Notes under the pieces: model-generated
What the model saw: only the letters and a program-made list of their open reading frames with translations
Databases searched by the model: none
What the model was told of the DNA's origin: nothing
Origin: Saprospiraceae bacterium
Lineage (GTDB): Bacteria > Bacteroidota > Bacteroidia > Chitinophagales > Saprospiraceae
DNA: 64,000 nucleotides
NCBI GenBank assembly: GCA_027488855.1
Contig: JAIYAV010000095.1
Span: 1 to 64,000, forward strand
Direction: 5' to 3'
Program-made: the position numbers and the translations under genes
Part shown: positions 24,074 through 32,777 of the stretch, in pieces
Layout of the letters: every line of letters starts with the position of its first letter
Position numbering within the stretch: position 1 is the first letter of the stretch

Positions 24074-25510
24074 TCAAAGTGATTGCAACAATTGTTCAAT
24101 CGAGGGTTGTGCGATGCGGGTAATGATGTCGGGGAACAAGCCCATCAGTACGATGGCGATGACAATGGGTACCAACACGGCTTTGTCCCAAATGTCCAGA
24201 TCCGGAAAAGCACTAACCTTGGTTTCACCCAACATCACGCCCTGATAAGATTTGAACATGTATACTGCACCCAAGATAACCCCCGAACCAGCCACCAAGC
24301 TCCAGCCCCAATTCTGTTTGAACAAGGAAGAAAGCAACATAAATTCACCCGGGAAACCATTGGTCAGCGGCAATGCCACACTGCCGAGCAACACTACAAA
24401 GTACGTAGTTGCAAACCAGGGCGCAATGTTTCGAATCCCTCCTAACTGAGCAATCTCATTGGTTTGGGTACGCTCCATCAGGATGGCACAAACATAGAAC
24501 AAACCGATGGCATTGACTCCGTGGGCAAACATCTGCAACATGGAGCCCGTCAAACCTTCGGTGCTTACTGTCAAAATCCCCGCAGCAATCAAACCGACGT
24601 GGGCAATGGAAGAGTAAGCAAACAAACGTTTGAGGTCTTTTTGTTGAATGGCGATTACACTAGCGTAGGCAATACCGATGACGATTAACCAGATCATCCA
24701 GGGGGCATGTTGCTGCAGTGCATTGGGTGCAATCGGCAATACCCAGCGAATGATGCTGTACAAACCCATTTTGAGCATGATGCCCGAAAGCAACATGGTG
24801 CCCGCCGTTGGAGCTTGTGTATAGGTATCAGGCTGCCAGGTATGGAACGGGAAAACCGGTATTTTGATGGCGTAAGCGAGCATAAAAGAAAGCAGTACGA
24901 AAGTTTCTGCTTCAGGGCTCAAGCTTACCTTATAAACATTGCTGATGTCGAAGGAGGCTGGGCTCCACTGTTGGCTTAGGAAAATGATGGCCACCAGCAT
25001 CAACAAGCTACCTACCAAGGTGTAGATGAAAAACTTCATCGCTGTTTTGCGGTGTTGGCCGGAGCCCCACAACAAAACCAGGAAGTAAGCTGGAATAAGC
25101 GCCAATTCCCAGAAAATATAGTACAAGAACAAATCCTGGGCAACAAAAACCCCAGTCATCGCTCCTTGCATGATCAGCATCAGACCGTAAAATAGCCCCT
25201 GATGGTCATGGTTTTCTTTAAAAGTAGACAGGAAAATCAGTGGTGACAACAAGTTGGTCAACAGAAGCATCACCATACTGATGCCGTCGGCACCTACGTG
25301 GTAGCCTATCCCCAGCATGGGCAACCATTCGCTTTGTGCTTCAAATTGAACACCTCCAGTTGGTACAAAACTCGAAGCCATGTAAACGCTCAGGGCCGCA
25401 GCAACCAGGGAAAGCAACAGTGCTTGCCAGCGGGTAGTGCTGGTTCCTGGAATCAACGTGAGGAGCAATCCCCCCAGAATGGGTATAAAGAGTAAAAGTG
25501 TAGTCAGCAT
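24074..25510 (-). CDS. nuoM: NADH-quinone oxidoreductase subunit M
   Basis: This proton-pumping antiporter-like subunit has 478 aa. The frame is open further upstream, but the ATG at 25510 gives the normal N-terminus (MLTTLLLFIPILGGLLL), whereas the longer start would overlap nuoL. Core motifs are FYIFWELALIPAYFLVLLWG-like (read here as LYYIFWELALIPAYFL), KIPVFPFHTWQPDTYTQAP and LKRLFAYSSIAHVGLI. The stop lies 24 nt before the nuoN start. Confidence 0.93.
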   Translation of the reverse strand: MLTTLLLFIPILGGLLLTLIPGTSTTRWQALLLSLVAAALSVYMASSFVPTGGVQFEAQSEWLPMLGIGYHVGADGISMVMLLLTNLLSPLIFLSTFKENHDHQGLFYGLMLIMQGAMTGVFVAQDLFLYYIFWELALIPAYFLVLLWGSGQHRKTAMKFFIYTLVGSLLMLVAIIFLSQQWSPASFDISNVYKVSLSPEAETFVLLSFMLAYAIKIPVFPFHTWQPDTYTQAPTAGTMLLSGIMLKMGLYSIIRWVLPIAPNALQQHAPWMIWLIVIGIAYASVIAIQQKDLKRLFAYSSIAHVGLIAAGILTVSTEGLTGSMLQMFAHGVNAIGLFYVCAILMERTQTNEIAQLGGIRNIAPWFATTYFVVLLGSVALPLTNGFPGEFMLLSSLFKQNWGWSLVAGSGVILGAVYMFKSYQGVMLGETKVSAFPDLDIWDKAVLVPIVIAIVLMGLFPDIITRIAQPSIEQLLQSL

Positions 25511-25520
25511 GAGCGTTTCG

Positions 25521-27416
25521 TTAAAACAGGATTTGTAATGCCAACAAGAGTATAATGCCCAGGGCAAAGACGAAGAGGTACAAACCTACCGCGCCTTGTT
25601 GGATGTTTTTCAATAAGGCACCGGCATTCGTGACGGATTGACCTACACCATTGATGATCCCGTCGAGAATTTTAGGATCTACAACGCGGCCAAACCACTC
25701 CGACAATAACTGAGTAGGTTTTACAAACAAAGCCTGGTACAATTCGTCTACAAAATATTTGTGGCTGAGTACCCGCCCAAAACCTTGTTCCGCCTCATCT
25801 TCAACGGGGACGGTATTTTTACCCACATAAATGGAATAGGCAAAGGCAATTACGGCTACCACGAGAGCGACTACAATCCCCATTAATACCCATTCGGTAC
25901 TCGCTGAAATGGCATGATGGTGTTCGTGACCTTCCTCCATCCCCAGCACTCCTGCCAGGGTATGTTGCAACCAGTCGCCGCCACCCATCAGGGCTGGCCA
26001 GTTGAGAAAACCACCGATTACCGAAAGCACAGCCAAGACACCTAAAGGAGCCGTCATCGAAATCGGTGACTCATGTGCGTGGTGCAACGTATCGTGTTCC
26101 ACCCGACTTTGGCCAAAAAAGACCAAAAAGAACATGCGGAACATATAGAATACCGTCAGCAAGGAGGCAATTACGCCTGCTGCAAACAGCAACGGACTTT
26201 TTTCGTAAGCAGCCAGCAGGATTTGGTCTTTGGAAACGAAACCTGCGAAAGGAGGAATACCCGCAATGGCCAGGGTACCAACCAAAAATACAATGAAGGT
26301 AACCGGTAGCACCTTGCGCAAGGCCCCCATTTTGCGGATGTCTTGCTCGCCATCCAGGCCGTGGATCACACTACCTGCACCCAGGAACAACAAAGCTTTG
26401 AAAAAAGCGTGTGTCACCAGGTGGAAAAAGGCAGCAACGTATGCACCCAATCCAAGGGCAAAAAACATCAAACCCAACTGAGATACGGTGGAATAGGCGA
26501 GAACCTTCTTGATGTCGTTTTGTTTCAAACCAATCGTAGCAGCAAAAATCGAGGTAGCCAAGCCCACCACCGTCAGCACTTGCATGCTAATGGGGCTCAG
26601 GTCGAACAACACGTGGCTGCGAATGGTCAGGTAAACACCCGCAGTAACCATCGTAGCCGCGTGGATCAGGGCAGATACCGGAGTAGGACCAGCCATCGCG
26701 TCAGGCAACCAGGTGTACAGTGGAATTTGTGCACTTTTACCCGCTGCTCCAACTATGAATAATAAGGTAAGGGTTGTAATGTCAAAGGTAGAGATGCGAG
26801 CCCAAACAGCGGGATCAAGTACATCTTTGTAGTTGAGTGAACCCACCAAGTACAACATACCGAACAAACCCAGCAAAAAGCCGAGGTCACCAATTCGGTT
26901 CATCACGAAGGCTTTTTTGGCTGCTTCGTTGTACTCATCTACTTTGAACCAAAAGCCTATCAATAAGTAAGAGCAGAGCCCAACCCCTTCCCAACCTGCA
27001 AACAGCAGGAGGTAGTTGTTGCTCATGACCAAAATGAGCATGAAAAACACGAACAAGTTGAGGTAGGCAAAAAAGTAATTGTGCCGCTCATCATCGTGCA
27101 TGTAACCAGTAGAGTAAATATGAATCAAAGATCCCACCCCGCTGATTACCAACATCATGATCAAGGAAAGAGGATCGACTAAAAAGCCAAAATTAACCGA
27201 CCAGGTACCACTCGATAACCAAGTGTACAAGTTTTGTTCCAAAGCGCCGTTGCCAAAAACTGCTCCCATCAATCCTAGGGATAGAACAAAGGAAGCCAAA
27301 ACACTTGCGCATCCGATCATTCCAGCCACTCCTTTGGGAAGTTGTTTTGCTCCTAGCCCCAGGACGAAAAAGCCGAGGAGCGGAAGCACGGGAATGAGCC
27401 AAATTAGGTTTTCCAT
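25521..27416 (-). CDS. nuoL: NADH-quinone oxidoreductase subunit L
   Basis: This largest membrane subunit of complex I has 631 aa. The antiporter core motifs are AGWEGVGLCSYLLIGFW, KSAQIPLYTWLPDAMAGPTP and ALIHAATMVTAGVYL. The C-terminal lateral helix region and a final membrane segment (LYLFVFALGIILLLALQILF) are present. A His-rich loop (EEGHEHHHA) occurs near residue 490. Spacing to nuoK is 45 nt, and the nuoM start lies 10 nt after its stop. Confidence 0.94.
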   Translation of the reverse strand: MENLIWLIPVLPLLGFFVLGLGAKQLPKGVAGMIGCASVLASFVLSLGLMGAVFGNGALEQNLYTWLSSGTWSVNFGFLVDPLSLIMMLVISGVGSLIHIYSTGYMHDDERHNYFFAYLNLFVFFMLILVMSNNYLLLFAGWEGVGLCSYLLIGFWFKVDEYNEAAKKAFVMNRIGDLGFLLGLFGMLYLVGSLNYKDVLDPAVWARISTFDITTLTLLFIVGAAGKSAQIPLYTWLPDAMAGPTPVSALIHAATMVTAGVYLTIRSHVLFDLSPISMQVLTVVGLATSIFAATIGLKQNDIKKVLAYSTVSQLGLMFFALGLGAYVAAFFHLVTHAFFKALLFLGAGSVIHGLDGEQDIRKMGALRKVLPVTFIVFLVGTLAIAGIPPFAGFVSKDQILLAAYEKSPLLFAAGVIASLLTVFYMFRMFFLVFFGQSRVEHDTLHHAHESPISMTAPLGVLAVLSVIGGFLNWPALMGGGDWLQHTLAGVLGMEEGHEHHHAISASTEWVLMGIVVALVVAVIAFAYSIYVGKNTVPVEDEAEQGFGRVLSHKYFVDELYQALFVKPTQLLSEWFGRVVDPKILDGIINGVGQSVTNAGALLKNIQQGAVGLYLFVFALGIILLLALQILF

Positions 27417-27461
27417 AAAAGTCTGTTCGATTCAGTTAAAGTGTTCTACACTTCAACTTAT

Positions 27462-27785
27462 TTACCATTTTAACTGCTTCAAAGCATTGACATCTACCGA
27501 CTTGACATTGCGGTAAATCATGACCAAGATCGCTAGGCCCAGGGCAACTTCCGCTGCGGCAACGACCATGACGAAAAAGACGAACACTTGGCCACTTGGA
27601 TCACCCCGGTGAGCCGAAAAGGCTACGGCCAACAAATTGACCGCATTCAGCATCAATTCAATGGACATGAACACCACGATCATGTTGCGGCGACGTAAGA
27701 CCCCGACCATCCCAATGCAAAAAAGAATCAGGCTCAGGATGATGAACTGTTCGAGTGGAACAGTGTCGAATATACTTTTTTCCAT
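27462..27785 (-). CDS. nuoK: NADH-quinone oxidoreductase subunit K
   Basis: This small membrane subunit of 107 aa has three helices: LEQFIILSLILFCIGMVGVL, the segment MSIELMLNAVNLLAVAF with the conserved glutamate, and FVMVVAAAEVALGLAILVMI with the second conserved glutamate. These acidic residues are part of the central proton path. The start lies 2 nt after the nuoJ stop. Confidence 0.93.
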   Translation of the reverse strand: MEKSIFDTVPLEQFIILSLILFCIGMVGVLRRRNMIVVFMSIELMLNAVNLLAVAFSAHRGDPSGQVFVFFVMVVAAAEVALGLAILVMIYRNVKSVDVNALKQLKW

Positions 27786-27787
27786 AA

Positions 27788-28282
27788 CTATTCTTCTTTT
27801 TTGGTCAGTACAATCACCCCAACCATGGTAGCAATCAGCAACACAGAGGTCAGCTCAAAGGGCAGTAAGTATTCGTTGAAGAGCATTTTGCCCAGTACTT
27901 TGACCGTACCATTTTCAGCAGCATTGACACCTCTGGCTGGGAGTGTGGTCACATAAGTGCCATAGCCCAAAATGCCAGCCATGGCCAAGCCAAACAGACC
28001 AGCGATCCACTTGACACTGGTATTGTTGCTGACGATCGAACTCACTGAATTCAAATTGAGCATCATCACCACAAAAAGGAAAAGTACCATGATGGCCCCA
28101 GCATAAACAATGATGTGTACGACCGCTACAAATTCAGCATTGAGCTGTAGGTAAAGGCCCGCCATAGCAAAAAAAGTAACCACCAATGCCAATACACTGT
28201 ACATGGCATTGCGCGCGAAAATGGTGACCAATGCACCAACGATTGCGATAAGGGCGAGTCCGTAAAAAATGACCTGTTCCAT
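27788..28282 (-). CDS. nuoJ: NADH-quinone oxidoreductase subunit J
   Basis: This membrane subunit of 164 aa has five hydrophobic helices. The family core HIIVYAGAIMVLFLFVVMML carries the pi-bulge helix implicated in coupling. Neighbours nuoI (5 nt) and nuoK (2 nt) are tightly packed, as in other nuo operons. Confidence 0.92.
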   Translation of the reverse strand: MEQVIFYGLALIAIVGALVTIFARNAMYSVLALVVTFFAMAGLYLQLNAEFVAVVHIIVYAGAIMVLFLFVVMMLNLNSVSSIVSNNTSVKWIAGLFGLAMAGILGYGTYVTTLPARGVNAAENGTVKVLGKMLFNEYLLPFELTSVLLIATMVGVIVLTKKEE

Positions 28283-28287
28283 GTGCT

Positions 28288-28818
28288 TTATTTGTCCTTC
28301 TTGCGTTTGCTAATGTCGATGCGGCCTTCCAGGGCAACCTTTTCTACCAGGTCTTCTTTGCGGAAGATGAAATTGGCGCGCTCGTAATTGGAGGTCACAA
28401 TCCGATCGGTAAGGTAAATGGCATCTTTGGGGCAGGCCTCTTCGCACAAACCACAAAAGATACAGCGCAGCATATTGATGTCGTATTCTACTGCGTATTT
28501 TTCCTCACGGTAAAGGTGTTCCTCTCCTTTTTGGCGCTCACCCGCCACAATCGTGATGGCTTCGGCTGGGCAAGCTACGGCACAAAGCCCACAGGCTGTG
28601 CAGTTCTCCCGCCCTTCGGCATCCCGTTTGAGTACGTGCTGGCCCCGGAAAACGGCGCTGTGTTCACGGACTTGTTCGGGGTATTGAACCGTGGCACCTT
28701 TTTTCAACATGTGCGAAAACGTAACCCGCAATCCACCAACGATGGCTGGCAGGTACATGCGTTCGCTGAAGGTCATTTCCTTGTTCGAAACTTGTTTGGA
28801 GCGATTGGTCAATTGCAT
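28288..28818 (-). CDS. nuoI: NADH-quinone oxidoreductase subunit I (two 4Fe-4S clusters)
   Basis: This ferredoxin-like subunit of 176 aa relays electrons in the peripheral arm. It has two canonical cluster motifs, CTACGLCAVACPAEA and CIFCGLCEEACPKDA, binding N6a and N6b. The N-terminal amphipathic segment (YLPAIVGGLRVTFSHMLKKG) anchors it near the membrane. It follows nuoH by 15 nt. Confidence 0.95.
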   Translation of the reverse strand: MQLTNRSKQVSNKEMTFSERMYLPAIVGGLRVTFSHMLKKGATVQYPEQVREHSAVFRGQHVLKRDAEGRENCTACGLCAVACPAEAITIVAGERQKGEEHLYREEKYAVEYDINMLRCIFCGLCEEACPKDAIYLTDRIVTSNYERANFIFRKEDLVEKVALEGRIDISKRKKDK

Positions 28819-28833
28819 GTTTACCCGTTTTGC

Positions 28834-29853
28834 TTAGATGAAACTAAAGATAGCGCCATAAACGACCACCAATATAATGGCCAGGGGCATCAGTACCTGC
28901 CAACCCAAATGCATGAGTTGATCGTAGCGGAAACGTGGAATCGTCCACCGAATCCACATGAAAAAGAAAATGAAGAAGATGATTTTGGCAAAAAGCACCC
29001 CCACACCGACCAGAACGGCCACACCTGCGGGCAACAAACTCATGCCCGGGAAGTGGTAACCGCCAAAAAACAGGGTTGAAATCACTGCGGAAGACGCAAA
29101 CATGTTGACGTATTCTGAAAACAGGAAGAAACCCAATTTCATACTGGTGTATTCGGTGTGGTAACCACCAACCAATTCTGTTTCACATTCTGGAAGATCG
29201 AATGGCGTCCGATTGGTTTCTGCAAAAGCACAGATCAGGAAGATCAAAAAACCAAGAGGATATTTAAAGATATTCCAAACTTCATGTTGAGATTCAACAA
29301 TGGCGCTCATTTGTAAAGATTCACTGCCCAGAATAATCGGGATGATGGACAAACCCATCGCCAATTCATAACTGATCATTTGGGAGGAAGCCCGCACGGC
29401 ACCCAACAAGGAATACTTGTTGTTGGAAGACCAACCACCGATCAAAATGCCATAGACACCGAGGGAAACTACGCCAAAAACGTAAAGAATTCCTACATTG
29501 ATGTCGGCAATTTGTAGCGCATATTTTTGTCCCCCGATTTCGAAATATTTAGGACTCCAGGGAATTACTGCACTGGTCATCAAGGCCGTCAGCATCGCAA
29601 TACTAGGACCGAGAATGAACAGAATGCGGTTGGAACCCGTTGGACGGTGTTCTTCCTTAAAGATCATTTTGACCCCATCGGCAATGGGTTGCAGCAAGCC
29701 CAAGGGACCCGCCCGGTTGGGGCCGATCCGATCTTGCATGAATGCCGCAACTTTGCGCTCAAAATAAGTGCTGTAAGCAGCAATGCCCAGGGTGATCACA
29801 AACAGGATCGCGGCCAGAGCTAGCTTGAAAGTAATTACAGATGCTAGTATCAT
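28834..29853 (-). CDS. nuoH: NADH-quinone oxidoreductase subunit H
   Basis: This membrane subunit of 339 aa forms the quinone entry site. The signature ERKVAAFMQDRIGPNRAGPLG is followed by LQPIADGVKMIFKEE, and later by FAETNRTPFDLPECETELVGGYHTEY. Eight or more helices are evident. The start codon overlaps the end of nuoG by 4 nt (29850-29853), implying translational coupling. Confidence 0.95.
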   Translation of the reverse strand: MILASVITFKLALAAILFVITLGIAAYSTYFERKVAAFMQDRIGPNRAGPLGLLQPIADGVKMIFKEEHRPTGSNRILFILGPSIAMLTALMTSAVIPWSPKYFEIGGQKYALQIADINVGILYVFGVVSLGVYGILIGGWSSNNKYSLLGAVRASSQMISYELAMGLSIIPIILGSESLQMSAIVESQHEVWNIFKYPLGFLIFLICAFAETNRTPFDLPECETELVGGYHTEYTSMKLGFFLFSEYVNMFASSAVISTLFFGGYHFPGMSLLPAGVAVLVGVGVLFAKIIFFIFFFMWIRWTIPRFRYDQLMHLGWQVLMPLAIILVVVYGAIFSFI

Positions 29854-30800
29854 TGCGCTGCTTCAATTTGAGGATGAACAACATCCAATTCGTAAGGCAA
29901 ATGATTTTGGGCAATGACCGAATGGGTATCAATTCGGCGTGGGCCTTCAATCACCCAATCTGATTTTTGCTTGGTTTCAAAGCGGCAGGTGTTGCAGATG
30001 AATTCTTCTACCTCACCATACTTGTCTTTTCTTCCGGTTACCCGCAGTACTTCTTCGCCCTGGAACCACAGGGTCACCTTGCCACTACACTTGTCGCAAT
30101 TGCGATGTGCATTCACTGGTTTGGTGAACCATACCCGGCTTTTGAAGCGGAAGGTTTTATCTGTCAATGCTCCTACTGGACAAACGTCGATGACGTTGCC
30201 AGAGAAGTCGTTGTCAATCACATTTTGAATGTAAGTGCTGATTTCGGCGGCATCTCCACGGTTGATGATCCCATGGCGACGTTCATTGGTCAATTGATCA
30301 GCGGTATATACGCAGCGGTAGCACAAGATGCAACGGGTCATGTGCAGCTGAATATAAGGGCCGATGTCAATTTTATCAAAAGTTCGACGGCCAAAATCAT
30401 ACCGAGTAGTAGCTGCACCATGCTCGTAGGAGAGATCCTGCAAGTGGCACTCGCCCGCCTGGTCACAAACCGGACAGTCCAGTGGGTGGTTGATTAACAA
30501 CAGTTCTACTATTCCCTTTCGTGCTTCGATGACTTCAGGCGAAGTGACGTTTTCTACCACCATGCCATCCGCAATTTGGGTACAGCAGGAGGCGACCAGT
30601 TTGGGCATCCCCCGAGGGTTTTGTTCCGAAGATTTGGTCACTTTTACCAAACAGACCCGGCATTTGCCTCCACTGCCTTGCAGCTTGGAATAGTAGCACA
30701 TGGCAGGTGGCACGTTTTCTCCGATCATCCTGGCTGCATTCAGGATGGTGGTACCGGGTGCTACGTCGATGGTGATGTTGTCGATGGTTACCTTTGGCAT
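29850..30800 (-). CDS. nuoG: Short NuoG: 2Fe-2S/4Fe-4S subunit of complex I without the molybdopterin-type domain
   Basis: This protein of 316 aa has an N-terminal 2Fe-2S ferredoxin domain (C-type motif GGKCRVC after MCYYSKLQGS), the His-Cys 4Fe-4S segment (PLDCPVCDQAGECHLQDLS), a cluster-binding stretch (RCILCYRCVY, later VCPVGALTDKTFRFK) and a final CDKCSGKVTLWFQGEEVLRV to CNTCRF element that normally opens the molybdopterin-like domain. It then stops. E. coli NuoG is about 900 aa, so the large C-terminal domain is absent. No remnant lies downstream, because nuoH overlaps the stop. Short NuoG forms are known in Bacteroidota complex I. Confidence 0.88.
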   Translation of the reverse strand: MPKVTIDNITIDVAPGTTILNAARMIGENVPPAMCYYSKLQGSGGKCRVCLVKVTKSSEQNPRGMPKLVASCCTQIADGMVVENVTSPEVIEARKGIVELLLINHPLDCPVCDQAGECHLQDLSYEHGAATTRYDFGRRTFDKIDIGPYIQLHMTRCILCYRCVYTADQLTNERRHGIINRGDAAEISTYIQNVIDNDFSGNVIDVCPVGALTDKTFRFKSRVWFTKPVNAHRNCDKCSGKVTLWFQGEEVLRVTGRKDKYGEVEEFICNTCRFETKQKSDWVIEGPRRIDTHSVIAQNHLPYELDVVHPQIEAAQ

Positions 30801-30815
30801 TCGCTTATGCTTGTA

Positions 30816-30874
30816 CCACGAATAAATTCGTGGGCTATGTTTGTTATGTTGCCTCCCACGGATGAATCCGTGGG
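30816..30874. repeat. Two small palindromes between nuoF and nuoG
   Basis: CCACGAAT-AA-ATTCGTGG (30816-30833) and CCCACGGAT-GA-ATCCGTGGG (30855-30874) are perfect hairpins with 2-nt spacers and related sequences. A degenerate copy, CCATGAAT-TT-ATTCGTGG, lies upstream of nuoA at 35547-35564. They look like members of a dispersed small palindromic repeat family. Inside the operon they could act as mRNA processing or stability elements. Confidence 0.65.
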
Positions 30875-30909
30875 TTGGCGTTGTTGGGACAACCCTATGT
30901 GGTTGCCCT

Positions 30910-32268
30910 TTACGCGGTTACCTGTTCAATCGGTTCAGCGGAGCGACCCATGCCGTAATTGCGGCGGGTGGCTTCCTGAGGTTGGAGGACGTGCCACTCA
31001 AATTCATCACGGAAGTGACGAATGGCAGCAGCTACCGGCCAGGCCGAAGCATCTCCAAATGGACAGATGGTATTGCCTTCAATTTTGCGTTGTACGTCCC
31101 ACAGCAGGTCGATGTCTTCCATGCGACCGTGACCGTGTTCCAGGCGGTGCAGGATTTTCTCCATCCAACCCGTACCTTCCCGACAAGGGCTACACTGGCC
31201 GCAAGATTCGTGATGGTAAAAGCGGGAGAAATTCCAGGTATTGCGCACCACACATTGGTCCTCATCAAATACGATGAAGCCACCTGAGCCCAGCATACTG
31301 CCGGTGGCAAAACCACCATCGGCCAGCGACTCATAGCTCATCAGGCGTGGCTCACCTTTGGCGGTTGTTGTGATCAGGCGATTGGGCAGAATGGGCACCG
31401 AAGATCCACCCGGCACGAGTGCCTTGAGTTGTTTCCCTCCTTTAATGCCCCCACAATATTCGTCGGAGTAGATGAATTCCTCAACTGGAACCCCCAATTC
31501 AATTTCGTATACCCCAGGTTTGTTGATGTTGCCACAAGCAGAAATCAACTTGGTGCCAGTACTGGCTCCGATGCCGATTTTGGCGTAAGCCTCGCCTCCT
31601 TCATTGATGATGAAAGGGACTTTACAAATGGTTTCAACGTTGTTGACGATGGTTGGGCAGCCCCACAAACCTTCTACGGCTGGGAAGGGGGGTTTGATGC
31701 GGGGATTGCCCCGTTTGCCTTCCAGCGATTCTATCAAAGCGGTTTCTTCACCACAGATATAGGCACCTCCACCTGGGTGGACGTGTAGATCTAGCGAATA
31801 GCTGGTACCCAGGATGTTTTCACCCAGGTATCCTTTGGCATAAGCTTCATCGATGGCCTGCTGCAGGATGTGCAGAATGTACATGTACTCCCCACGGATA
31901 TAGATGTAGGCAGTACGTACGCCCAGTGCAAAACTGGAAGCAATCATACCCTCGACCAACAGGTGAGGGATTTTTTCCATCAAAAGTCTATCCTTAAAGG
32001 TGCCAGGTTCTGATTCATCGGCATTGCAGAGCAGGTAACGAGGTTTGTCGCTGCCTTTAAAAATAAAGCTCCACTTCATGCCCGTTGGAAAACCCGCACC
32101 ACCACGGCCACGCAAACCAGATTTTTTCACTTCTTCAGTGACTTCGTCGGGTTGCATTTTTTTCAATGCTTTTTCCACCGCACGGTATCCACCGTTTTTG
32201 ATGTACCCTTCAATCCCCGTGATTTCGGGTTTATGGATGTGCTCGGTCAATATTTTCAACCTACTCAT
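30910..32268 (-). CDS. nuoF: NADH-quinone oxidoreductase subunit F (NADH/FMN-binding)
   Basis: This subunit of 452 aa oxidises NADH and passes electrons through FMN to cluster N3. The glycine-rich NADH/FMN site is SGLRGRGGAGFPTGMKWSF, followed by LLCNADESEPGTFKDR. The 4Fe-4S site is ESCGQCSPCREGTGW. Thus the peripheral NADH-input module (NuoE, NuoF, short NuoG) is present, unlike in the 11-subunit complexes of some bacteria. The start overlaps the nuoE stop by 4 nt. Confidence 0.95.
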   Translation of the reverse strand: MSRLKILTEHIHKPEITGIEGYIKNGGYRAVEKALKKMQPDEVTEEVKKSGLRGRGGAGFPTGMKWSFIFKGSDKPRYLLCNADESEPGTFKDRLLMEKIPHLLVEGMIASSFALGVRTAYIYIRGEYMYILHILQQAIDEAYAKGYLGENILGTSYSLDLHVHPGGGAYICGEETALIESLEGKRGNPRIKPPFPAVEGLWGCPTIVNNVETICKVPFIINEGGEAYAKIGIGASTGTKLISACGNINKPGVYEIELGVPVEEFIYSDEYCGGIKGGKQLKALVPGGSSVPILPNRLITTTAKGEPRLMSYESLADGGFATGSMLGSGGFIVFDEDQCVVRNTWNFSRFYHHESCGQCSPCREGTGWMEKILHRLEHGHGRMEDIDLLWDVQRKIEGNTICPFGDASAWPVAAAIRHFRDEFEWHVLQPQEATRRNYGMGRSAEPIEQVTA

Positions 32269-32774
32269 AGCTGTGTGGCGTTTTGTCTGAAGGCTTCCAA
32301 TAGTTGGTCAATCTTCTCCTCGGTCAAAAACTCGTGGTATTTTTCACCCACTTGCATCATTGGCGCGTAACCGCAAGCCCCAAGGCATTCCACCGTTTTG
32401 ATGGTGAACATCCCATCCGGAGTAGTTTCTCCATCTTGGATGTTTAACTTTTGTTCCAGGTACTTCACAATGTTGTCGGAGCCAACCAGCATACAAGGCC
32501 CGGTACGGCATACTTCCAACACGTTTCTGCCAACGGGATGCACGTGAAACATGGTGTAAAAAGTAGCCACTTCATACACCTCGATGTGCTGAATATCGAG
32601 CAACCCAGCTACATAGTCCATTACCTCTACGCTGATCCAACCAAAGTCTTTTTGGGCCAGGTGCAGAATGGGCAAAATGGCCGACTTCTGCTTTCCTTCC
32701 GGGTAACGCTTCAGTAGCGTTTGAACCTGGGCCAGACGTTCTGGTGAAAAAGTTATGTTTTGTGTCTCGATCAT
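32265..32774 (-). CDS. nuoE: NADH-quinone oxidoreductase subunit E (2Fe-2S)
   Basis: This thioredoxin-like 2Fe-2S subunit of 169 aa carries cluster N1a. Cysteine ligands are in EVCRTGPCMLVGS and ECLGACGYAP. Helical N-terminus KSAILPILHLAQKDFGWIS is typical. It overlaps nuoF by 4 nt and follows nuoD by 3 nt. Confidence 0.94.
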   Translation of the reverse strand: MIETQNITFSPERLAQVQTLLKRYPEGKQKSAILPILHLAQKDFGWISVEVMDYVAGLLDIQHIEVYEVATFYTMFHVHPVGRNVLEVCRTGPCMLVGSDNIVKYLEQKLNIQDGETTPDGMFTIKTVECLGACGYAPMMQVGEKYHEFLTEEKIDQLLEAFRQNATQL

Positions 32775-32777
32775 TGG

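Noticed and set aside
29850-30800. NuoG truncated by a recent frameshift
   Set aside because: The stop overlaps the nuoH start by 4 nt, with no leftover molybdopterin-type coding downstream, so this is a stable short form and not a pseudogene.
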